Assembly: GCA_017500935.1 (NCBI GenBank)
Contig: JAFVXW010000030.1
Coordinates: forward strand, 98,162 to 162,161
Source: Lachnospiraceae bacterium
GTDB lineage: Bacteria; Bacillota; Clostridia; Lachnospirales; Lachnospiraceae
Direction: 5' to 3'
DNA length: 64,000 nucleotides
The translations under genes were made by a program, and so were the position numbers. The notes under the pieces were generated by a model, which was given only the letters and a program-made list of their open reading frames with translations, was not told where the DNA came from and did no database searches. This document shows, piece by piece, positions 1-8,182 of the stretch (its first letter is position 1; the number at the start of each line of letters is the position of its first letter).

Positions 1-752
1 GCTACATATTCGGCACTTTTCATACGGCCTTCAATCTTAAAAGAATCAATTCCGGCCGCGATCAGACGCGGCAGGATCGGAAGAACACACATGTCTTTTA
101 AGCTCAGCGGATAATGTTCCTCTTTTTTTCCTTTTTTCTGTAAGCTTGTCTGATACGGCTGCCGGCAGGGCTGTGCACATCTTCCGCGGTTGCCGCTTCG
201 TCCGCCCAAAAAGCTTGAAAACAGACACTGTCCGGAATAACAGTAACACATCGCGCCATGTATAAAAGTCTCGATCTCCAATCCGGACTCCTTTTTCAGC
301 TTCTGAATTTCATCAAGCGTCAGTTCTCTGGCAGGTACGATCCGTTCTGCACCAAGCTCTTTTAAAAGGTTTGCGGCGCCGCTTTCTGTCACGGTCATCT
401 GGGTGCTGATATGCAGGGAAAGTCCCGGAAAATGCTGTCTGCATAACCTAAGAACCCCCATATCCTGAATGATCACGGCATCAAGCCCCGCTTCGTAAAA
501 GGGTTTCAGATAAGAGACCAGCTCTCTGATCTCATCATCCTTTAACAGTGTATTGACAGTCAGATACACTTTCTTATTCCAAAAATGAGCCAGCCTTATC
601 GCTTCAATGACTTCCTCATCTGTAAAATTACCGGCAAAAGCACGTGCACCGAATTTTTGTCCGCCGATATAAACAGCGTCTGCACCGGCATTGATCGCTG
701 CTTTAAAGCATTCCATATTCCCGGCAGGTGCCAAAAGTTCTGGTTTTTTCAT
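1..752 (-). CDS. Peptidase U32 family protein (partial, C-terminus off the window)
   Basis: The reading frame starts at the ATG complementary to 750-752 and is open to the window edge, giving about 250 residues. It opens with KKPELLAPAGNMECFKAAI, followed by GADAVYIGG and the cysteine-bearing block around HGAMCYCYSGQC with GNRGRCAQPCR. These are hallmarks of U32 proteins. The family includes collagenase-like proteases and the RlhA/UbiU/TrhP group, which use Fe-S clusters to modify RNA or ubiquinone precursors, so the exact substrate cannot be told from this half. It lies 59 bp downstream of zapA, with a terminator hairpin in the gap, so it probably has its own promoter. Family assignment is firm; function is not. 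Confidence 0.9.
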   Translation of the reverse strand, partial: MKKPELLAPAGNMECFKAAINAGADAVYIGGQKFGARAFAGNFTDEEVIEAIRLAHFWNKKVYLTVNTLLKDDEIRELVSYLKPFYEAGLDAVIIQDMGVLRLCRQHFPGLSLHISTQMTVTESGAANLLKELGAERIVPARELTLDEIQKLKKESGLEIETFIHGAMCYCYSGQCLFSSFLGGRSGNRGRCAQPCRQPYQTSLQKKGKKEEHYPLSLKDMCVLPILPRLIAAGIDSFKIEGRMKSAEYV

Positions 753-781
753 ATAACCTCTCAAAAAAATTTGTATGGGTT

Positions 782-805
782 AAAAAAGGCTGTCGAATGA
801 CAGCC
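782..805 (-). terminator. Rho-independent terminator after zapA
   Basis: A perfect 7-bp stem (GGCTGTC at 788-794 with GACAGCC at 799-805, loop GAAT) is followed on the minus strand by six T. It starts just past the zapA stop codon and separates zapA from the U32 gene. Confidence 0.8.
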
Positions 806-811
806 CTTTTA

Positions 812-1219
812 TTATCTGTTCTGGTTGCGCAGTTCTGTTTCCAGTCTGACAATAAGCTTTGAGCTCTCCTGCAGTTCCATCTTTGCACTGCGGAGAGATT
901 TTTCCGTATTCTCAAGCTTAATCTGCGCTGCGATCAGTTCATGCTTCAGATCATACAGCTCTTTTTCCTTGGTAAGAGCTTCTTCCTCAAGCATGGCAAT
1001 CTGCTTTTTGGCCTTAAAATAATCGTCCGCAATATTAAGTTCCAGCAGGATGTGCTGCTGTTCCACATTCTGTCTTCTGAAACTTTCCACTCTTGCATAT
1101 TCTGCGATCTTACTGTTGATATAAGATGCAACTTTCTGCAGGTATTCTTCACTTTCATATCCGCTCAATGTAAAAACATTGCCGCCGATAATAACTTCTG
1201 TATCTGTCTTGATCGCCAT
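812..1219 (-). CDS. zapA: Cell division protein ZapA
   Basis: The product is 135 residues. ZapA is a small cytoplasmic protein that binds FtsZ and bundles Z-ring filaments. The N-terminal TDTEVIIGGNVFTLSGYESEEYLQKVASYI block matches the ZapA head domain, and residues from about 55 to the end are a long heptad-rich coiled coil, as in the family. The frame stays open to a TTG at 1231, but the ATG at 1219 has GGAG at proper spacing and was chosen. It is followed by a terminator and preceded by the hydrolase gene on the same strand. Confidence 0.88.
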   Translation of the reverse strand: MAIKTDTEVIIGGNVFTLSGYESEEYLQKVASYINSKIAEYARVESFRRQNVEQQHILLELNIADDYFKAKKQIAMLEEEALTKEKELYDLKHELIAAQIKLENTEKSLRSAKMELQESSKLIVRLETELRNQNR

Positions 1220-1249
1220 GGTATTCTCCAATCTGCTTTCTTTTGCTGT

Positions 1250-1973
1250 TTACTGTCCGATGATCGCTTTTACTGCAAGTTCTTTGTATAAAGCATACAT
1301 CTCAGGAGTCAGATCGCAATGATCTTTGTCTTTTACAATATAATAGGAAATATCTTTTCCGGCCGCCTTCATGTTGGCGATAAAAAGATCGGAATGCTTG
1401 TTGATGTTGACTGCCTGATCTTTATCACAGTGGAAAATATGATAGGTAACCGAAGGCATGGTATCTGCAAGATGTACCGGAGAAAATTTCTTTAATACAT
1501 CGTTTAACGCTCCCTCTTCCTTGCAGAATGCACTGTAAATGGTTCTGGGAAGATCCGGGCGTTCTGTATAATGATAAGGAAGATCACATACCGGACAGTT
1601 TGCAATGCAGCATACAGGAGTCCGTTTTGCATATCTGGTATAAACCAGACTGGAATGACCGCCCATACTTCCGCCGTTTACCACGATGGGAAGATCTTCT
1701 GAAAACCCGTATTTTTCAAATAAGACATCTATAATCTCATCGGTATAAGCAATGGCCTGCGGATTCATCCAGCACCAGGGATTGTTATAGGGAAATACAT
1801 AAATAATGCCGTTTTCCGCATAATAAGCAGCTTCTTCATTGTCTTCGGAATACATAGCGGTACATCCAAGTCCAAAGAAAGAAATTACAATTCCGCGGAT
1901 TGGTTTTTTTACAGTTTTGGTCATTCACATAGGCGAAATTTCCCAGGGTCTCATAAGTCATGATCTTATTCAT
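1250..1973 (-). pseudogene. Alpha/beta hydrolase, prolyl-oligopeptidase-like, frameshifted near the N-terminus
   Basis: The main frame (1250-1924, about 224 residues) carries the nucleophile elbow GGSMGG, a late Asp in the CDKDQ block and a C-terminal KDKDHCD, together a plausible Ser-Asp-His triad of a small esterase/peptidase-like hydrolase. Its apparent ATG at 1924 has no ribosome binding site. The proper start appears to be the ATG at 1973, preceded by GGAGAAATT. From there the frame reads NKIMTYETLGNFAYVND and then runs into a tract of seven A (1913-1919 on the minus strand). Removing one A joins it to the main frame as NCKKPIRGIVISFFG. The gene is therefore either disrupted, phase-variable, or affected by a sequencing error. 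Substrate is unknown. Confidence 0.7.
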
Positions 1974-2216
1974 AATTTCTCCGTTCCGCAGATGTACTGC
2001 TGCCTGTTTTACTCTATGTGGCCACAAAGATGCCAGACGGATTGTTCCGTGCTTCGCACTCCCACAATCCTGCCCGCTATTCGGATATCGTGGTGCTTAC
2101 GCCCCACTTTTATCCTCATATCGAGGCCGGGTCATAAAGCCATAAAACCACTCTTGTGCAGGCACATCGTGGTTTCAGGCTTTTGACCCTGTCATTATAA
2201 ATTAATTATAGACAGG
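1974..2216. other. Intergenic region with two small hairpins, no gene seen
   Basis: I see no credible reading frame. Two hairpins are visible: GATTGT (2040-2045) with ACAATC (2064-2069), enclosing GTGC/GCAC, and GTGG..GC (2090-2096) with GC..CCAC. This could be a structured RNA element or a decayed repeat. Confidence 0.4.
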
Positions 2217-3212
2217 TCAATTTGCAATTTCAAGTCCCAAATGTTTGTAAGCTGCTTGCGTTACCACACGTCCTCGGGGCGTTCTGTCGATCAGACCGTT
2301 CATTAACAGATACGGTTCATAAACATCTTCAATGGTTCCTGCATCTTCACCGATCGCCGCTGCCAGCGTATCTAAGCCTACCGGTCCTCCCTTGAACTTC
2401 TCGATCATGGTCATGAGCATATTGCGGTCTACTCTGTCCAGACCCATACGGTCCACGTCCATCAGATCCAGTGCGGTCTGTGCCACTTCCAAAGTGATCT
2501 TACCGTCATATTTGACCTGTGCAAAGTCGCGCACTCTTTTTAAGATACGATTGGCCAGACGGGGCGTACCGCGGCTTCTTCTTGCCAGCTCCATTGCGCC
2601 TTCCGGATCGATCTCTACATTGAGAATCCTTGCGGAATGCTGAATGATCAGCTGCAGCTGTCTGATCGTATAAAACTCCAGACGGTGAATCACACCGAAA
2701 CGGTCACGCAGCGGCGCTGTCAAAAGACCTGCTCTTGTTGTTGCACCAACAAGTGTAAATTTGGGAAGATCCAGACGAATGGAACGTGCTGTCGGTCCCT
2801 TTCCGATCATAATGTCAATGCAGTAATCTTCCATTGCCGGGTACAGAACTTCCTCCACCTGGCGGTTTAAGCGGTGAATCTCATCCACAAACAAAACATC
2901 GCCCTCGGAAAGATTATTCAAAATAGCGGCCATTTCACCGGGTTTTTCAATGGCAGGACCGCTTGTTATCTTTAAATTTGTTCCCATCTCATTGGCTATG
3001 ATACCTGCGAGCGTGGTCTTTCCAAGTCCGGGAGGTCCATAAAACAGCACATGATCCAGCGCATCATTTCTCTGTTTTGCAGCTTCTATATATACTTTTA
3101 AATTTTCTTTTGCTTTATCCTGACCGATATAATCCTTCAGATACTGAGGTCGAAGATTTCCCTCAATTTTGATGTCTTCTTCGGTCACGTTCGTCTCGAT
3201 GACTCTTGCCAT
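2217..3212 (-). CDS. ruvB: Holliday junction branch-migration ATPase RuvB
   Basis: 331 residues, normal for RuvB. RuvB forms hexameric rings that, with RuvA, drive Holliday junction branch migration in recombinational repair. Walker A GPPGLGKT is at about residues 59-66, Walker B DEIH at 110-113, and the sensor/arginine-finger block GATTRAG is near 156, with the winged-helix C-terminal domain ([12 protein letters not shown]) at the end. In many bacteria ruvA and ruvB are adjacent; here they are about 2.5 kb apart, with an aminotransferase and a LysR gene between them. Confidence 0.97.
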   Translation of the reverse strand: MARVIETNVTEEDIKIEGNLRPQYLKDYIGQDKAKENLKVYIEAAKQRNDALDHVLFYGPPGLGKTTLAGIIANEMGTNLKITSGPAIEKPGEMAAILNNLSEGDVLFVDEIHRLNRQVEEVLYPAMEDYCIDIMIGKGPTARSIRLDLPKFTLVGATTRAGLLTAPLRDRFGVIHRLEFYTIRQLQLIIQHSARILNVEIDPEGAMELARRSRGTPRLANRILKRVRDFAQVKYDGKITLEVAQTALDLMDVDRMGLDRVDRNMLMTMIEKFKGGPVGLDTLAAAIGEDAGTIEDVYEPYLLMNGLIDRTPRGRVVTQAAYKHLGLEIAN

Positions 3213-3360
3213 TTATCCCTCCGACTCCAGGGCATAAACCTATGACACTGGAATTACGTTCTCTTTGCTCATACAAAACACTTTACACTATGGAAACCCT
3301 GTTCGTCAACCCAAACCCGAACACACTTTTGGATTTTGCCCAAATCATAAGCAATACACA

Positions 3361-3394
3361 AAAAAACAAGGTGAAATGACTTCACCCTGTTTTT
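3361..3394 (-). terminator. Terminator after the aminotransferase gene
   Basis: An inverted repeat AAGGTGAA / TTCACCCT flanked by A and T runs lies just past the aminotransferase stop on the minus strand. The remaining 3213-3360 stretch upstream of ruvB shows no gene. Confidence 0.7.
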
Positions 3395-3408
3395 ATCTGT
3401 ATCAGTAT

Positions 3409-4626
3409 TTATTTCTGTTTGTAACCATCCAGGAATTCACCCATACGTCTCATAGCATCTGCAAGCTCATCAGCCTGAGGAAGCATTACGATTCTGAAAT
3501 GATCGGGTTCATGCCAGTCAAAGCCGCTGCCGGGTACCATCAGAATGTGGGTTGCATGCAGCAGGTCGCGTGCAAACACCTTATCGCTTGTGATGTTGAA
3601 TTTCTTCACATCAAGCTTGGGGAACATATAGAATGCTGCGTCATTTTTTACAAAGGTAAGACCGTCGATCTTGCTTAATTCGCGTACAGTTGCTTCTCTC
3701 TGTTCATAAATTCTGCCGCCGGGCATGATCATGGAGGTAGGAGTTTCCATATCTTCCAGCGCTGCAGGAATTACGATCTGTGCAAGGGTATTGGAGCACA
3801 GTCTCATGGAAGTAAGCTGTACAATACCCTGTCTGTATTCCTCAGTCAGTTCTCTGGGACCGCTGATTACCATCCAGCCGCATCTGTAACCGCACAGGCA
3901 GTGAGATTTGGAAAGACCGTTCATGGTAACGATGGGAAGATCATCGCAAAGAGAACCAACAGATACATGCTGCTTGCCATCCATAACCAGACGGTCATAG
4001 ATTTCGTCAGCAAAGATCAGCAGGCCGAATTCTCTTGCCACTTCGATCATCTCTTTTAAGATTTCTACGGGATAAAGAACACCAGTAGGGTTATTGGGGT
4101 TAATGATTACCATAGCCTTGGTCTTGGGGGTAATCTTGGAACGGATATCTGCAATGTCGGGATACCAGTTAGCCTTTTCATCACAGGTATAGAATACAGG
4201 CTTGCCGCCTGCAATATATACGGAGTTGCCCCACAGGGAATAGCTGGGTGCAGGTACTAAAACTTCGTCACCGTCATCAAGCAGAGGAAGCAGTGCAAAA
4301 GAAACTACTTCACTGACACCGTTGCCGATAAATACATCGTCGGGATCAATGCCTTTGATGCCTTTGCTGGTTTCATAATCAGCGATAGCCTGTCTTGCCT
4401 TGGGCATACCCTTGAAATCACAGTAGCCAACGCCTTCGTCGATATGATTGTTTAATGCATCTTCAATGCTCTTGGGCAGTCCGAAACCGAAAGTAGCCGG
4501 ATTACCGGTATTTAAACGAAGAACATTGATACCCTGTTTCTGCATGTCCATTGCTTCAAAAAACAGAGGTCCTCTGATATCAGAGTGTACATTCAGCATT
4601 CTGTCTGCTCTTTTAATAATTCCCAT
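3409..4626 (-). CDS. Pyridoxal-phosphate aminotransferase, class I/II (AlaA/AlaT-like)
   Basis: 405 residues from the ATG at 4626, which follows AAGGGGATTGAG. A longer frame to 4662 has no such site. It is a fold-type I aminotransferase: NPNNPTG, the DEIYD block and GLSKSHCLCGYRCGW with the Schiff-base lysine are present. Overall similarity is to the AlaA/AlaT group, which makes alanine from pyruvate and glutamate, but specificity cannot be read from the sequence. It is divergent from a LysR regulator and may be its target. It lies between ruvA and ruvB but is probably transcribed from its own promoter (see 4671-4699). Confidence 0.88.
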   Translation of the reverse strand: MGIIKRADRMLNVHSDIRGPLFFEAMDMQKQGINVLRLNTGNPATFGFGLPKSIEDALNNHIDEGVGYCDFKGMPKARQAIADYETSKGIKGIDPDDVFIGNGVSEVVSFALLPLLDDGDEVLVPAPSYSLWGNSVYIAGGKPVFYTCDEKANWYPDIADIRSKITPKTKAMVIINPNNPTGVLYPVEILKEMIEVAREFGLLIFADEIYDRLVMDGKQHVSVGSLCDDLPIVTMNGLSKSHCLCGYRCGWMVISGPRELTEEYRQGIVQLTSMRLCSNTLAQIVIPAALEDMETPTSMIMPGGRIYEQREATVRELSKIDGLTFVKNDAAFYMFPKLDVKKFNITSDKVFARDLLHATHILMVPGSGFDWHEPDHFRIVMLPQADELADAMRRMGEFLDGYKQK

Positions 4627-4670
4627 AATCTCAATCCCCTTACTTTTTTTAGTTTTTTGCATTTACAATA

Positions 4671-4699
4671 ATCATACCAAAGAGGTATGATATAATCAA
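4671..4699 (-). promoter_or_regulatory. Promoter with overlapping inverted repeat, aminotransferase gene
   Basis: On the minus strand a -35 TTGATT (4694-4699) and -10 TATGAT (4671-4676) are 17 bp apart. An 8-bp inverted repeat ATCATACC / GGTATGAT (4671-4678 and 4684-4691, 5-bp spacer) covers the -10 box and spacer, a likely operator. A second palindromic stretch, ATATCGATAT, lies a little further toward lysR. Confidence 0.6.
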
Positions 4700-4752
4700 A
4701 TATCTATATCGATATAATTGTTATATTATTTTAACTATAAGGAGTCTTCTGT

Positions 4753-5703
4753 ATGTTTACCTGGAAAAAATATGTACTGGAAGTCTATAAAGAAAAAAGC
4801 TTTTCAAAAGCAGCCCAGAATCTCTATATCAGCCAGCCTTCATTAAGTGCGCGTATCAAAAAGATCGAGGACAGGATCGGTTCTCCGCTGTTTGACAGAA
4901 GCACCAGTCCTTTAAAGCTGACAGAAACCGGCCGCATCTACATTGATGGCGCAGAAGAAATAGAACGGATTGAACAAAATGTGGAAAATGCGATCAACAA
5001 TCTTAACACTCTTCGCTCCGGCCATCTTTCCATCGGTGCCAGCAATCTGTTTGCCGCTTACGCACTTCCGGCGTTGATCACTTCATTTAAGCAGCGATAT
5101 CCCCATGTGGAAATCGAACTCAAAGAAGGCAATACCACACAGTTAGAAGACATGCTTGCCCAAAATACGCTTGATCTTGTTATCGATAACTATCATTATG
5201 ATGAAAACTTATACAGCAGGGAGCTTTACTGCCGTGAAAACATTCTTCTTGCTGTTCCCAAAAGCCTTGCCTTAAATGATCACTATAAAGAATACCAGCT
5301 GTCTTATCTGGATATCAGAGACCGGGATTACGAAAGCGGCCGCATTCGTCCGATACCCTTACAGGACTTTTCACAGGTTCCTTTTATCATGCTGACACCC
5401 GGCAATGATACCCGTATCAGAGGCGACCGTTTATGCAGGGAACACGGTTTTCATCCCTCCATCGTTCTGGAACTTAATCAGCAGGCTACCGCCTATATGG
5501 CGGCCTCCACACAGCTTGGCGCCACTTTTATCAGTGATCTTTTAGTAAGCAGGCTGCCCTCTTTTGAAAATCTGGTCTATTACAGACTGGCTGGTGAGGC
5601 TGCTAAAAGAGATGTCTTTTTCTATTATAAACGAAGCAAATATCAATCCCGTGCCATGGAAGAATTTATTTCCATGATGAAACTGCAGAGGATGCAGAAC
5701 TGA
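4753..5703 (+). CDS. LysR family transcriptional regulator
   Basis: 316 residues, the normal LysR size. The N-terminal winged helix-turn-helix (residues about 1-60, KSFSKAAQNLYISQPSLSARIKKIE) is followed by a substrate-binding domain from about 90 to 300 (HLSIGAS..., then EIELKEGNTTQLEDML). AAGGAG precedes the ATG. It is transcribed divergently from the aminotransferase gene, with a 126-bp shared regulatory gap, the classic arrangement for a LysR regulator and its target. The effector is unknown. Confidence 0.93.
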   Translation: MFTWKKYVLEVYKEKSFSKAAQNLYISQPSLSARIKKIEDRIGSPLFDRSTSPLKLTETGRIYIDGAEEIERIEQNVENAINNLNTLRSGHLSIGASNLFAAYALPALITSFKQRYPHVEIELKEGNTTQLEDMLAQNTLDLVIDNYHYDENLYSRELYCRENILLAVPKSLALNDHYKEYQLSYLDIRDRDYESGRIRPIPLQDFSQVPFIMLTPGNDTRIRGDRLCREHGFHPSIVLELNQQATAYMAASTQLGATFISDLLVSRLPSFENLVYYRLAGEAAKRDVFFYYKRSKYQSRAMEEFISMMKLQRMQN

Positions 5704-5706
5704 TTT

Positions 5707-6309
5707 TTAAAACAAATGTTTCAATGCCGCTTTTAAAAGCTCTTCCACATTCATATCTTCTGCTTCCACCGCTTTTACAGCACGCAGTGCATCTGAGGGT
5801 GCATATCCAAGTGCTGTCAGCGCTTCCACCGCTTCTGTTCTGATCTGACTGCCGCCTGCCGACACAGCCTGTGCTGCTTTAGACTGCTGGGTGATAAGGG
5901 TATCTTCCATGGAAACCTTATCTTTCAGATCAAGAATGATCCTCTGTGCTGTTTTGGCACCGATACCGGGTGCTTTCGAAATTGCCTTTGCGTCCTGTGA
6001 AAGCACTGCCAGACGGATACTGTCCGCGTCCATCACGGATAAAATCGCCAAGCCTGCCTTGGGACCGACTCCGTTTACCGTAATCAGAAGCTTATACATC
6101 ATAAGATCATCTTTTGTCAGAAAACCAAAAAGAGAAATGGCATCCTCACGCACACTTGTATAGGTATAAATTTTAATCTCTTCACCGATTCCGGGCAGCT
6201 GACTGATCACGCTGGAAGGCACTTTAACGTTATATCCGATATGCCCGGTTTCTATTACAATCGTATCCGTCTCAACATCGGCAAGTTTACCGATCAGATA
6301 TGCAATCAT
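5707..6309 (-). CDS. ruvA: Holliday junction DNA helicase subunit RuvA
   Basis: 200 residues, the usual length. The OB-fold N-terminus (MIAYLIGKLADVETD...VIETGHIGYNVKVP), central helix-hairpin-helix motifs (GVGPKAGLAIL, APGIGAKTAQRIILDLKDK) and a C-terminal UBA-like RuvB-binding domain (EAVEALTALGYAPSDALRAVKAV) are in order. RuvA binds the four-way junction and loads RuvB. It ends 4 bp from the convergent lysR stop and is preceded by the DUF4037 gene 23 bp upstream, so it is probably the last gene of that operon. Confidence 0.97.
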   Translation of the reverse strand: MIAYLIGKLADVETDTIVIETGHIGYNVKVPSSVISQLPGIGEEIKIYTYTSVREDAISLFGFLTKDDLMMYKLLITVNGVGPKAGLAILSVMDADSIRLAVLSQDAKAISKAPGIGAKTAQRIILDLKDKVSMEDTLITQQSKAAQAVSAGGSQIRTEAVEALTALGYAPSDALRAVKAVEAEDMNVEELLKAALKHLF

Positions 6310-6332
6310 ATATTCCTCACCTTACCCCCTTC

Positions 6333-7325
6333 TCAGCCAAACATCACCGGCAGGGCTGCAATCCGGGGATCCCTGATTTTTTTCATAATATCGTAAGCAT
6401 GGGTTTCCAAATACATATCATGTACCTCTGAAAGCCCCTGCTCATGCAATTGACGTATCACAAGCTGACATATCGTTTCGATCAGAACAGCTTTCGTGTC
6501 AGCCGTATTTAAAAAGCCATACAAAAATGCAGAAGAATCTGCATTTTTCCATGCACCTCTGTAATCCGTATCCTCTGTCAGCTGGTCCAGCAGATCATAA
6601 ATTTCTGAAAGCAGCGGCATTTCCTTTAAACTTCTGTGCATCCATTTGTAAAAAGGAACATATCGTTTATTCAGAAGATGCACCATATGACAGGTATGTT
6701 TTATAAATTCATGCAAAGCAATGGATGCCCCTGTCCATTCTCCCCTTTTACAAAGGCGACTGTAATTATACTGGCCTGACTGTGCCATCAAAACAGCCTG
6801 TGCCGCAATCTTTTTTAACCGGATATCTTCCGGATAATAAGATAAAAGTGTATTGCGCATAGAGGAAAAATAGCCGTTTTCATCCAGAAACACTTTACCG
6901 TTTACCGCCGCTGCCAGCGCAGAATCCTGTAAAAAAAGCCAGTCTCTGTTGGTTTGGGGAATCTGATCTGTTCCGATCAGGGAATGATAAAATGCCTGCG
7001 CATTTAAAACACCTACCCGGCCGCCTCCCTGTTCCATGGTATTTCTGGGCAAAAATCCGGCAAATTCTTTCGGCAGACTGTCGTAGGCTTTTTGGCAGAC
7101 ATCTGCATATTTTTCATAGACAGGCTGTGTCAGCCAGATGCAAAAAGAAGGGCCAAAATCGTGATCTGTTGAAAGCTGATCATCAAATCCCAGGCATTCT
7201 GACCCCTGACCAACAAGACCTGCTGCAAACTGCCCGTCCAGTTCCGGATATGTTTCTTTTAAAGACCGGAGCATGGAAATCCCATAGGTTTCAAAGTATC
7301 TTTCTGATAATTCAAGTCCTTTCAT
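6333..7325 (-). CDS. DUF4037 protein with nucleotidyltransferase-like N-terminus
   Basis: 330 residues. The N-terminal region contains GQGSECLGFDDQLSTDHDFGP, where the glycine/serine pair and acidic residues resemble the active-site loop of polymerase-beta-type nucleotidyltransferases. The C-terminal 200 residues are helical and match what I know of DUF4037. Biochemical function is not established. Its start overlaps the stop of the upstream TPR gene by 4 bp (ATGA), implying translational coupling, and ruvA follows. Family assignment is reasonably good; the catalytic role is inference. Confidence 0.75.
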   Translation of the reverse strand: MKGLELSERYFETYGISMLRSLKETYPELDGQFAAGLVGQGSECLGFDDQLSTDHDFGPSFCIWLTQPVYEKYADVCQKAYDSLPKEFAGFLPRNTMEQGGGRVGVLNAQAFYHSLIGTDQIPQTNRDWLFLQDSALAAAVNGKVFLDENGYFSSMRNTLLSYYPEDIRLKKIAAQAVLMAQSGQYNYSRLCKRGEWTGASIALHEFIKHTCHMVHLLNKRYVPFYKWMHRSLKEMPLLSEIYDLLDQLTEDTDYRGAWKNADSSAFLYGFLNTADTKAVLIETICQLVIRQLHEQGLSEVHDMYLETHAYDIMKKIRDPRIAALPVMFG

Positions 7326-8182
7326 GAAATGGCCCCGTTGATTACCTGCTGCTGTTTTTCATAAAAGGCAGCTTTTTCGTGATCTCCCAGCTGTTTTGCC
7401 ACTGCTGCGCAGTTGCCGCATAACAGGGCATAGCTGTCGTTTTTGCCAAAATGCTTTTCTACTTCTGCCAAACTCTGCTCGTAAGCCTCAAGTGCTTTGG
7501 AAAGACGCCCCTGGCGATACCAGGCCTCTCCCATTCCTGCAAGTGCTGCCGAAAAATGAGGATCTGTATTTTCACCGTTTTCTTTGAAAACAGAAATTGC
7601 CTCATCCAATTTATGTTCTGCTTCGGAAGCTTTGTCGAGTTTAAAATAGATAAGTGCCAGATTTGTCAGCGATGTGGCATATTCCATTCTGCTGTCGCCT
7701 CGTTTTGATACGATCGCAATCGCTTTTTCCAAAAACAGAGCAGCTTTTTCATTTTCACCCATCTGCTCCAGCAAAATACTCATATTATTGTAAAGTCCGG
7801 CAAAGCGGTAATCATCCGCCGGAAGCTTCTTTTCATAGATCATCAGGGCACGCATATAATACTGATAACTCTCTGCGGTCCGTCCGGCAGCCCGGTATGC
7901 AGTTGCCACATTTAAAAGTGTGGTTGCAAAATGCTCCGTATCTTCAAGCTGCATCTCTTCCATCAACAAAAGTACATCTTCTGATATATTAAAGGCTTTC
8001 TCAAACCAGGATACACTTCTGTAAAAACCGATCATCTCATTGCCTACGGAGATATAAATTCCGTATGCCTGTTCTTCCTTTGCCTGCTCCAGACAGGAGA
8101 TTAAAAAAGGCTCTACTTTTTCAAGCTTATTTTCCGCAAATAAAGTATCCAGTTCCTGATAAATCTGTTCTATTGTTTTCAC
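7322..8182 (-). CDS. Tetratricopeptide-repeat protein
   Basis: 286 residues made mostly of tandem TPR helices, for example ATAYRAAGRTAESYQYYMRAL, GLYNNMSILLEQMGENEKAALFLEKA, TSLTNLALIYFKLDKASEAEHKL and GMGEAWYRQGRLSKALEAYEQSL, spaced by about 34-42 residues. There is no signal peptide or membrane segment, so it should be cytoplasmic, probably a scaffold. It overlaps its neighbours by 4 bp on both sides, which suggests that it works with the DUF4037 protein and the membrane protein. Confidence 0.85.
   Translation of the reverse strand: MKTIEQIYQELDTLFAENKLEKVEPFLISCLEQAKEEQAYGIYISVGNEMIGFYRSVSWFEKAFNISEDVLLLMEEMQLEDTEHFATTLLNVATAYRAAGRTAESYQYYMRALMIYEKKLPADDYRFAGLYNNMSILLEQMGENEKAALFLEKAIAIVSKRGDSRMEYATSLTNLALIYFKLDKASEAEHKLDEAISVFKENGENTDPHFSAALAGMGEAWYRQGRLSKALEAYEQSLAEVEKHFGKNDSYALLCGNCAAVAKQLGDHEKAAFYEKQQQVINGAIS

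Noticed and set aside
2183-2220. Inverted repeat around the ruvB stop (TGACC..TGTC with GACAGGTCA) as a terminator.
   Set aside because: No T run follows on the minus strand and the stem is interrupted.
3265-3678. Plus-strand frame of 137 residues near the ruvB/aminotransferase junction.
   Set aside because: Mostly antisense to the aminotransferase gene and across a terminator; no protein character.
4713-4729. A possible plus-strand promoter for lysR (TATAAT at 4713-4718 or TATTAT at 4724-4729).
   Set aside because: No acceptable -35 box at 16-18 bp, so the actual promoter cannot be assigned.
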